From Cheiracanthium punctorium (taxonomy: Eukaryota > Arthropoda > Arachnida > Araneae > Cheiracanthiidae): a DNA stretch of 64,000 nt. The notes under the pieces were generated by a model. The model did not search any database. It had not been told where the DNA came from and saw nothing but the letters and a program-made list of their open reading frames with translations. The position numbers and the translations under genes were made by a program. How positions within the stretch are numbered: the first letter of the stretch is position 1; each line of letters opens with the position of its first letter. The DNA is taken from contig JAWZYV010012351.1 of the NCBI GenBank assembly GCA_038373885.1, positions 248,001-312,000 of the forward strand, read 5' to 3'. Below are positions 1 through 9,156 of the stretch, in pieces.

Positions 1-378
1 TCATAATCCATGACCGTCTCTATTTTTTGTCCTTGTTAGAGATGAAGCGAATTACATAATTTGCCCCCTGTCTTCATATATAAGGGACACCCCTGCCCCC
101 GGGTGTCACGTGCCTGCCACTGTCATTGATTTTCTCGGGTATGCAATGCATAAATTGACGACCTTTACCGCGACTATAAATTCAAATTACATTGTTGCAT
201 ACAGGAAAAGTGGATAATTTTTCTGAAAGTTACTCTGATCCCTGATTCTGTAAAGCTTACGGTTGAACCAATCCAAGATAAACTTTTACCACCATTACTC
301 CAAAAAGATTAAAAAGTGAAGCACAAAAACGGAATAAAATACACACCATTTGCACGATCCGTTTGAAAATTTTCATAA
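1..378. other. Non-coding, nothing recognised
   Basis: AT-rich sequence left of the first Helitron end. I see no open reading frame, splice-bounded exon or repeat end that I can name. Confidence 0.4.
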
Positions 379-1876
379 TCTAATATATAAAATTCTCCTG
401 TCCCAGTGTTAGTCACCTAACTCCTCCGAAACCACTCGACCAATTTTAATGAAATTTTCTATGTATATTCGTTAGGTCATAGAATAGGTTTTTAACTATG
501 TCTCATACCCCTAAGTCGTAAGGGCAGTCCACCCCAAAATGTTTAGCCCCCGAGTGCTATTCATTTCAATCAGGATTTCTGTGTAGACATTAGCGTGTCG
601 AATCACTTTTCAAATGTGTTTGCCAGATAATGTGGAGAGGGGGGGGGAGAAGTTAATAAAATGTTGAAAGTCGCACAAGGTTTGCAATTTTTGATAATTG
701 ATCGCTAAATGTGGTGCCAAAACGCGACAATTTATTATAAATATATTTCGCGTATAGTTAGAAAACGCCTAGCGTATATTGTAAAAGAGTTTTATTAGGC
801 GATTTTAATATAGATTTCTATTCCGAAGAAGTTCTCTGTGGAACAAGAAAGGAAAACAACATGGTATACTCATGGATTATGATGCCCATTCCAAACAGCA
901 TTTAAAATGTCTTTGCGGTATAGTTGGAATATGCCTACAGGAAGAATATGCCTGGCGAAGATTGTAAAACAGTTTCAGTAGGTGATTTTAAGATAGATTT
1001 CGATTCCAAAGATGTGTTTTATGGTACAAGAAAGAGTTGATTTCTATTTTAACACGCCGCCACTCTCGCCAACCTAAAAAATTCCCGTACTTTGGCGAGC
1101 TTTGCAGTCATGGGTCTCTGGGAGTTATGCACAAGTTTCAACGGTACGTATTATCCCGGCGGTCCGCCAAGAAAAGCAATTTTTCACCAAGATAAATGTC
1201 GGGCACATGAAATTGTTGATGGTTTGGAATACGATTGTACGATACGGTAAGTACCGTTTCAACGCTCCCAAAAGAACCAGATGAAAACTAAAGTAAACAA
1301 ACTAGCGATAAACGCACCAGTTAAGGAATCTGAAGACACTTAATTATTAAAACTACATTAATTGGCAATTCAAAATAAATAAAAATGTAACGGCATGCTT
1401 TACTTACATGTTGTTCCAAATCGCCATTTAATTTCTAAATTACGATTGCCACATTAATGCAAAAAATCGTCATGGTAACTGCATATGTTTAATGATCGCC
1501 ACCTTGGCGAGAGTTGAGGCGTTAAAGTAGGAATCAACCCAAGAAAGACAAACCGGTACATTCATGGATTATGATGCACATTCGAAACAATATATAAAAC
1601 GATGAAGTATATTTGTAATATACTTGGCGAAGATTGTAAAATAGTTTTAGTAGGCGATTTTAAGATAGATTTCGATTCCAAAGATGGGTTTTACGAAACA
1701 AGCAAGAAAAATACAGCACAGTCATGAATAATGATACACTTTTGAAACTTAATGGAATAAGTAAGAAAAATAGGGACAACGTATAACTAATGGTACGATT
1801 TTAATATATATATAATATATATAGCACTATAGTGTGTATTTAAAACCTGAAAGTGTTTCAGATTTTCATCCTTTTT
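379..1876 (+). mobile_element. Helitron 5' segment (copy A1)
   Basis: Begins with TC after an A (TCTAATATATAAAATTC), the terminal dinucleotide expected of a Helitron 5' end. The sequence then runs collinear with two other copies in this window, 2248-3972 (+) and 31494-33423 (-). Shared landmarks are the block on caps of 'aactcctccgaaaccactcg', the 'atttattataaatatatttcg' block and the 'gtttcagattttcatcc' block near 1855. Similarity to the other copies stops just after 1876, before the helicase remnant and the 3' hairpin, so this copy is cut or interrupted. The short open frame at 1102-1284 lies in the shared repeat and is not a host gene. Confidence 0.8.
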
Positions 1877-2247
1877 TCTTTCCGAACATGTACCCTGTAA
1901 GGAAAGTATTGTAATCATGAAAAAATTCGACTTCGAGATTTTGATGTATTAACACGTTTTGAGGTCTTCTGAATTCATTTATGCTATTTTTACGAGATGT
2001 ATGTTTGTATGTGTGTGTGTGAACACGATAGCTCCTAAACGGGGCATTCGATTGAGCTCAAATTGGGTATATATGTGTTATAAACCACCATCGTAAGACC
2101 GACGTTGATTTTGATGTGTATAGAACTTATAGTTTTTCTACTGGGCTACTACAAAGATTTCTTTTACATTATGGCTTATGGGGGGGAAATTCTTGAAAGT
2201 GCTCTAGCGTTTAAACGGTACATTCGATTGAACTCATATTGGGTATA
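1877..2247. repeat. Spacer between two Helitron copies with an internal direct repeat
   Basis: Not shared with the other Helitron copies. It carries a phrase twice: 'cattcgattgagctcaaat' near 2046 and 'cattcgattgaactcatat' near 2220, each followed by 'tgggtatat'. The second occurrence runs straight into the 5' end of the next Helitron. Origin unknown. Confidence 0.5.
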
Positions 2248-3972
2248 TCTAATAAATAAAATTCTCATGTCACAGTGTTAATTACCATACTCCTCCAAAA
2301 CGGCTCAACCGATTTTAAAGAAATTTTATATGTATATTCGTTAGGTCTGCGAATATGATTTTGTCTCATACCCCTAAGTCACAAGGGCGGTCCACCTCAA
2401 AATTTTTAGCACCAGAGTGCTAATAAGTTCAGTCAGGATTTTTGTCTAGGCATTAGGGCATCGAGTCCCTTTTCAAATGTGTTTGCCAGATAACGTAGAG
2501 AGGGGGGGGGGCGTTAATAAAATGTTGAAAGTCGCACAAGGATTTGCAATTTTTGATAATGGATCGCTAAATGGGGAGCCAAAACGTGACAATTTATTAT
2601 AAATATATTTCGAGTATAGTTAGAAAACGCCTGGCGTATATTGTAACACAGTTTTATTAGGCGATTTTAATATTGATTTCTATTCTGAAGAAGTGCTTTG
2701 TGGAACAAGAAAGGAAAACACTGTACACTCATGGATTATAATTCCCATTTCATGTCTTTGCGGCATAGTTGGAATATGCCTATAGGAGGAATATGCCTGG
2801 CGAAGATTGTAAAACAGTTTCAGTAGGCGATATTAAGGTAGATTTCGATTCCAAAGATGTGTTTTGGAGTTGATGAAGATGGAGAAGAGTTGATTCCTAT
2901 TTTAACGCCCCCCACTCTCACCAACCTAAAAAATCCCTGTACTTTGGCGAGCTTTGCAGTCATGGGTCTCAGGGAGTAATGCACAAGTTTCAACGGTACT
3001 TAAGTATTATCCCGGCGGTCCTCTAAGACAAGCAATTTTCACCAAGATAAATGCCGGGCACATGAAATTTTTGATGGTTTGGAATACGATTGGCAATAGT
3101 TTGCCAGTAACTGCATATGTTTAATAATAATCGCCACCTTGGCGAGAGTCGAGGCGTTAAAGTAGGAATCAACCCAAGAAAGACATACATGGTATACGCA
3201 TGTATTATGATGCCCATTCGAAACAATATATAGAACGATGAAGTGTAGTTGTAATATACTTGGCGAATATTGTAAAATAGTTTTAGTAGACGATTTTAAG
3301 ATAGATTTCGATTCCAAAGATGGGTTTTACGAAACAAGAAAAAAAAATACAGCACAGTCATGAATAATATACACTTTCCAACTTAATGGAATAAGGACGA
3401 AAAATAGGGAAGACGCATAAATTATGATACGATTTTAATATATAGCACTATAGTGCGTATTTAAAATCTGAAAGTGTTTCAGATTTTCATCCTTTTTTTT
3501 GGGGGGGGGGCAAAATTTTTTATGGAATGACTATCAATAAGTCTCAAGGCCAAACTATGTCTGTTTGTGGATTACATTTGAGCACACCATGTTTTTCACA
3601 CGGACAGTTATACGTGGCATGCTCTCGAGTGGGCAAGCCATACAGTGGGCATCCAGTCTGTTTATGTTATCTAAAGATGGGATAACAAAAAATATTGTAT
3701 ACTCTATTGCGTTAAGGGATTGATATTATTTTTTAGTAAAATTATTGTAATTAGCGATATATATAAATTTAAAGAATAAATTACAATGAATTAAAAATAT
3801 AAATGTTTGGTATTGTGTTATTTTTATATTCCAGCATCGTTCACAGCGCTCCATGCCTCTTTCATTCATATACCACATCCTCGCAAACTTACAATAAGTT
3901 AGTCATTTCTTTCTACTAAAATAATCCTAGGAATAATTTATATGGCAAAACAACGTTTGCTGGGTCAGCTAG
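2248..3972 (+). mobile_element. Helitron copy A2, both ends present
   Basis: Starts TCTAATAAATAAAATTC and ends GGGTCAGCTAG at 3972, followed by T. Just before the end is a hairpin (GGCAAAa-CAA-cGTTTGCt), the classical Helitron 3' structure. Near 3508-3720 it keeps the tail end of a Helitron helicase, readable as [18 protein letters not shown] and later [11 protein letters not shown]-like remnants, with stops and frame breaks. At about 1.7 kb it is far too short to encode a full Rep-helicase, so it is non-autonomous. Confidence 0.88.
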
Positions 3973-4754
3973 TTATGTATAAAAATTAAGAAAATAATCT
4001 GCGCTAATTTAAAAATCTGAAAATCCACGCGTTCTAAAATTTCCAAGCAATTTTTCGCTATTTTCAGCTCTATTTTATTTCCGAAAGTAAAAAAAGTTAA
4101 TCATTTGCGTGATAAAATTAAGTGTTGTTAGTGACAATTACGTCATACTGAATTCCCGTTTATCACGCTTTGAAGGGAAAACTGCGATTCCCATTCGTTT
4201 AAAATAGTTTTTCTAGATTATCCAGTTTAACTTTTTTTTCACAAATAAAATGATTTACTCTGCGTGAAGCATTGATATAAGAGGAGATGTTCCCAGCAAA
4301 ACAAAATCTTTCGAATGCAAAAAGTTTTCGTATGTTTTTAAAAGAAAATGCAATTCCGATTTCGGTATATAATAAAAATTAAATATGAAATTTTTTATTT
4401 TAAGTGGACAAAGATTAAATAAGAGTGTAGACATATCTTCGTCAAATGTTTTTTTATTGGCTTCTAGTTTAATATATAAATACCTACAAAAGCTAATTTT
4501 TTCTACGTATGTTAGCCAGGGGGGCAAAAATAGTTAAAATTACAGAAAAGTTTTAACTGTACTACTTTTAAAAGTGATTCACCAATCACGCATCACTTTC
4601 TTTTAAATAATAATGTTAAGTAATAAATTTTAAGAGAGGATTTAATTTGGCCTTGTATAAGATACACACATATATTTATTACATGCATCTAAATATTTTA
4701 TTTCCATCATTCTTTTGCATGTTTAAATCTTTACACAATGTTTTCCCCCTACAG
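3973..4754. other. Non-coding gap upstream of the transmembrane exon
   Basis: AT-rich. Positions 3986-4105 match, in opposite orientation, the last ~120 bases of the window (63883-64000). The 90-codon frame at 4255-4527 (-) is of low complexity and not supported. No exon of the receptor gene was recognised here. Confidence 0.45.
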
Positions 4755-4827
4755 GTATTGTTATTGGAATGGCTGTGGTGGTTTTGATGCTGCTTCTACT
4801 GGTGATCTTAGTATTACTCATAAAAAA
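4755..4827 (+). CDS. Receptor gene, transmembrane exon
   Basis: Acceptor ccctacag precedes 4755 and donor gttagt follows 4827. The 73-nt exon enters with two bases of a split codon. It then reads IVIGMAVVVLMLLLLVILVLLIKK in two parts: a small-residue start (IVIGMAVVV) followed by a Leu/Val-rich core, ending in lysines. It holds no other open frame of comparable sense, and its phase fits the downstream exon exactly. Confidence 0.82.
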
Positions 4828-5316
4828 GTTAGTAATTTGTCTTGATACAATCTATGTTAAATTTAAAAAAAAAACGACTGTTTAACCCTTTTGATACCAA
4901 GGGGCATATATGTTCCGCAGGTAGTTTCAAATGACCTTATGGGATAAATATGCTTTGTATTAATATGAATGCATATCCCACTGGTATTCCTTTATATAAA
5001 TGATAATTCCGTGTAATTTTTCATTTTTTCAGCATAACTTGTAAGGGGGGGGGGGAATTCTGAGTACTTCTCTCTTCAGAAGCCAAATAATCATGCATAC
5101 TGACAGGGCTACGCATTGTACAAAGGGTACAAGGATAAAAGAGTGCTTGTGCTAAACAAGACACTATGATGATTTGCAGACATTACTAGTAATGTCTGCA
5201 AATCATCTGATTTTTTTTCCTAAAAAAAATAAAGCATGAAAGATGTGTCATCCTGATGCATCGATTACATCACTCGTTCCAACAAAATGTTACTCCAGAA
5301 TATACTTAATAATAGT

Positions 5317-5350
<34 letters not shown>

Positions 5351-8300
5351 ACAGATTTCTTTTTTTTTCCGAGGGGGGGGGGGGCTGATTTTACAAAAAG
5401 TTAATTAGACCTAAACAAAAAGTACAACAAAGTAAAATGTAACCTTAAGCAATGTAGTGTAATTATTATTTAGGAGAGGCTATCTTTTTAACAAGAAAGT
5501 TTATTTTATATGTCAAAATATAAAATAAAGCAAAATGCTTCCCCACAGCAAGTCATTCGGGGGTGGATGGGTAACTGAAGCCCCCTAGCCCCTTCCCTAT
5601 ATCCGCCACCGCTTCCCTTTACCACAAAGATACAACAATGGATTCTTCTCTGTAACCACCATGAGTCCCTCACTCAGAAATGCAGGACTTCACAGACACA
5701 AAACTGGCCACTGTGAGGCATTCACACTCTTCGTTTATCATGTGGTACATGTTTAGCTATAAATACATCTATTTACCGGTTCATACTAACCTAACACACT
5801 CTAAAGAACAAATTATTTGTGGAACTCTGCAATTCAAAATATTCCCCAGCCCAGTTCCTATAAAAATTTTTTATATCAATTCAAAGATAAAGATACAGCA
5901 TTCCAATGTTTAAAAAACACTCCCCCATGGTGGTGAATAATATCACATGAACAGTGGTATAGCCGGGATTTTTTTTTTTTTTTTTTTAGGAGGGGGTTCC
6001 AAAATTTCCCCTTTGGCATATAAGTGTATATCAATGTAAAAAAAAATAGGCATAAAATCCCTTTTCCCATGTCTATATGGGGGGGGGGGGCTATGCCACT
6101 GCACAAGGAAGTACAATTAATTTCACACAACGTGTTTAATTTATAGTTAATCTTTAACTGGCAAGCAAATTTGTGAAAACAGGCAGCTGAACTGAGCTAA
6201 TTCTCCTTTAGGCAAGCATTATATCACGGAGAGACCTTAACCCCTTGGGTACATGTGATGACGACTATGTTGCATCATGTATGTGCTTTGCCTATGTAAC
6301 AGATGACGAGTATGTTTTGACACTCAAACTAGGACAAAATTAAACATACACATTCTTGTTCGTAGGAACTGATTTGTAAAAGCTGTGGGAGGACGTTTCT
6401 TCAAGTCAGGGCTGCGAATCTAGTCACTTTGTGGCTAGATCTGGTCATTACATAGCTGCCAACTTGTACAATTTTCCAGTAGATTATCCAGTGTTATTTT
6501 CTAAGTGTTTTTTTTATACATTAAAAATTTGGATTTATTTTAACATCAAATTATCTAAAAAAATAGTAGTGTTTAATCTTCTGGTAAAACCTTACACGTT
6601 GGCAACTGTGTCATTATATCCATTCCAAAAGCAAGAATTTCTTCAAATAAATCCCTACCTAAGGGCTTAATGAGGAGAGGTCTTAAGACTGTAGTTCGAA
6701 GAAAAGAAAACCTGTTTTTGGACTTCTGGTAGGGATTACACAAATTAAAATAAACACAACATTAATTGTTTATATACACACAAATTGAAATAAACACACA
6801 AATTGAAATAAACTAATGGCATCAGGATTTCAAGAAAATTCAAGATGGTTCTTCATAAACTGCATTACACACTATAATAATAAATACAAAAAACTGTGCC
6901 TTTTGTAAAATTTCAGAAAAAACTCCTAAATATGGAACTGCACTGAAAATTTTTTTGAAGAGTGACGTGTTTTGCAAAATTTTCAAGAATTTTTTCAAAA
7001 AGTTTTGTAACTGATACAGGTTTATCGTTTATTTCAGTATGTAGTACAGCCTGTAAAGACAGTCTCAAATTTTTGAAATGCCCAACATAATTAGTTTATT
7101 TGTACTTATGTACAAAAATTGCTTGATGTTTTCGAACTACACCATTAATAGGCAGGTCCTAGAGAGCAAACACAAAATCCAGATGCAGTGTTGCCAAAGA
7201 AAAAAGTTGACATTTCAAATTGGCATTAATAATGCTGACAGTAAATTGTGCCCTAAGAAAACCTTCAGCATGTTTTCATGAAAATGCAGGCATGGTTAAG
7301 GATCATGCTGTTAGTTCGGAATGCTGGGTGGTTTTTTGATATATTCAGGGTTGAAAAACTGCTCAATATGACTTCATATGATATGCTGTTTGACTGTGTT
7401 TAGCATGGAATATTGGCAAGCTGTCAGAGTAAAGGTGAATCCAAATAAACCAGTTGAAGAGGGGGGGAAAAGCGAGTGTATTTTGTAGCCATTTTATTAT
7501 TTATATTACAAATCAACAAACTGGTTTGTGTTATTTTAAATGCATAAACTGATTCGTTGTAAGTTTAAAAATACAATTGCAGTAAACAAATTATTATTTC
7601 TTGAAATTAGCCTTGCAAATACTTGTTCCGATTCTTAATTTTGAATACTTCCATGCAAATACTTGACCTGTTTTGATTTGTCTTTTTTTCTTTTACAGAA
7701 GGAAGGCTTTCCGCCGCAACAGCACCGACTCCCTACCTTCCAAAGATACTGGTTCAACACTGGCTGCTACATCACCTCAACCCTACGAAAATGACGCTTT
7801 CTATGCAACCATCCCGGTTGACAACCAGCAGTCTGCAGATACTAAAAAGAACTTCATGTCCACCATTCTCTTCACAAAGAAAAATGGCAGCTCCACGGAG
7901 TCCAACTCCACCTCCACTGGTAAAAAGGATTCTGTGGACTCCACCTCGACACAAGGCTGCATCTATGAAGAGATAGGTTCAAAAACAAAGAAAAAGAAGC
8001 TGGCCCCCTCACATAATAAGCATGGAGATTCAGCCAGTATGAACAGTGAAAACCAGCCTGTTTATGCACAGGTTGACCTGGATGAAAAAAGACGCTCCAG
8101 GCTTGTTAAAAAACTCACAGAACATTTCGAGCCAATTGATCCTCCACCATGGGAGAGTACTTACAGGGCAGAAGAGCCGCCATCCTTTGACGATGTTGAT
8201 TTGGAACCCATTAAGTTACGAGAACTCCCACCCATTCCAGATGACAGTGGGAGTGATATTACGTACGCTTCTCTGTGCATACCTCTGGACCCACCATCAC

Positions 8301-8383
8301 TGGTTCATCAGAACGAGCTGTATGATGAACCAAAACAAGATTCATTAGGTAGTATCATGAAAGACAATGAACTTTACTCATGA
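4755..8383 (+). CDS. Single-pass membrane receptor-like protein, last two exons (partial gene)
   Basis: Two exons, 4755-4827 and 7699-8383, join in a matching phase (AA from the first, A from the second, giving Lys). They code a ~20-residue hydrophobic helix, a basic stop-transfer stretch (IKKRKAFRR) and a 227-residue cytoplasmic tail ending at a TGA. The tail contains six Tyr-based motifs of the kind bound by SH2 or PTB proteins after phosphorylation: YEND, YATI, YEEI (a Src-family SH2 consensus), YAQV, ITYASL (fits the ITIM pattern I/V/L/S-x-Y-x-x-L/V/I) and YDEP. It also has a proline-rich LRELPPIP stretch. The extracellular part is not visible, so the family (immunoglobulin-type, EGF-repeat or other adhesion/immune receptor) cannot be named. 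The topology is inferred from sequence; the signalling role is inferred from the motifs. Confidence 0.82.
5168..5207. repeat. 40-bp perfect palindrome
   Basis: GATGATTTGCAGACATTA centred on ACTAGT and followed by its exact complement; the symmetry breaks at 5167/5208. No loop. Confidence 0.9.
5952..6101. mobile_element. hAT-like MITE (CAGTGG...CCACTG)
   Basis: Terminal inverted repeats CAGTGGTATAGCC and GGCTATGCCACTG. The flanks CACATGAA and CACAAGGA look like a decayed 8-bp target duplication (6 of 8 match). 150 bp, no coding capacity, contains long T and G runs. Confidence 0.65.
7015..7143. repeat. Relic of a foldback transposon family
   Basis: Closely matches the reverse complement of 50880-50995 (the 'acaggtttatcgtttatt' block through 'cataattagtttatttgta'). 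It ends in the same CTACACC terminus (7137-7143) as the element at 50857-51252. Only one arm is recognisable. Confidence 0.55.
7699..8383 (+). CDS. Receptor gene, terminal exon with tyrosine-rich tail
   Basis: Acceptor tcttttacag before 7699; one base completes a Lys codon, then RKAFRRNSTDS. Tyrosine codons within motifs are at 7784 (YEND), 7802 (YATI), 7964 (YEEI), 8063 (YAQV), 8264 (ITYASL) and 8321 (YDEP); the protein ends NELYS. The tail is rich in Ser/Thr/Asn/Lys in its first half. It turns acidic and proline-rich in its second half (DPPPW, EEPPSFDDVD, LRELPPIP). A methionine in the open frame at 7673 lies in the intron's pyrimidine tract and is not a start. Codon content and composition differ clearly from the surrounding AT-rich DNA. 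Confidence 0.88.
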
Positions 8384-8499
8384 TATCCATATTTTCATCC
8401 CATTTTGTAAGTTTTGTAAATAAATATTTTTTTTTAAACAGAAACATTCACTTATATGCAATTTAATAGGTATTTTTAAATATAATGATTACTCTCGCA
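8384..8499 (+). other. 3' untranslated region of the receptor gene
   Basis: Follows the TGA at 8381-8383 and contains AATAAA at 8419-8424. A large transposon begins at 8500, close behind the gene's end. Confidence 0.7.
8419..8424 (+). promoter_or_regulatory. Polyadenylation signal AATAAA
   Basis: Canonical hexamer 36 nt after the stop codon, followed by a T-rich stretch. Confidence 0.7.
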
Positions 8500-9156
8500 T
8501 AGGGGTTGCAATACCGAATCATTTAAGCAAAACCGGTATTTTCGGTATTGGCTCCAGACCAATACCGATAATCCGGTATTTTCGATATTTCCGGGATTAA
8601 GCTAAAGTTAGCAAATTTAGTAATAATAAAGTTAGTTTGCGGAGGAATAGTAAGTAGGTACCTAACCTAAATGAATTTATCTTCTAAATAAAACAAAATA
8701 TTCATTGACACAAGGTTTATTATTTGATATGCTGGTAATCAATCAGTTAGTTCTTAGCAATAATTTACTAATACTAAATGCCCGTTTATTCCTTTATTAA
8801 AATAACTTAGTTAACTAGTTCAAGTACTTTAATTAAATGTAGTGTTTGACTAGGAAGTAGGATTCCTACTAGGAATCAGTTCTAAAAATAAAATGTTTTT
8901 CAAACTTAAACATCTCACAACAGTCGCAACATAAACAAAACGAACCAAAAAATGCACTTCTAATTAATTCTCATAAAACATAAAATTAATAAATTCTTAT
9001 GAAACATAAAATTAATAAATTCTCATAAAACATCTAACTTCAGCAAACTAACTTCAACTCACTCATTTGCACCGTTCGCGGCACGCCATTGGCTCATTCG
9101 CTAATCATTGCGCGGGACAGAGAGTGGGAAGTTCGGCTACTCGGCTGTCGCCGGAT

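Larger units (their letters stand above)
4828..7698 (+). other. Intron between transmembrane and tail exons
   Basis: 2871 bp, GTTAGT ... TTTTACAG. Contains a 40-bp perfect palindrome (5168-5207), long T and G homopolymers near 5320 and 5372, a hAT-type MITE (5952-6101), and a relic of the foldback family also seen at 50857-51252 (about 7015-7143). Open frames inside it (5680-5913, 6431-6670, 7078-7281) have no coding character that I can support. Confidence 0.75.

Noticed and set aside
1020..1320. Captured host gene in the Helitron (balanced composition, 'tcgccaacc', 'atcccggcggtc')
   Set aside because: The segment is shared by all Helitron copies and shows no consistent open frame among them.
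5168..5207. Palindrome as a transcription terminator
   Set aside because: Hairpin terminators of this kind do not apply in a eukaryotic intron.
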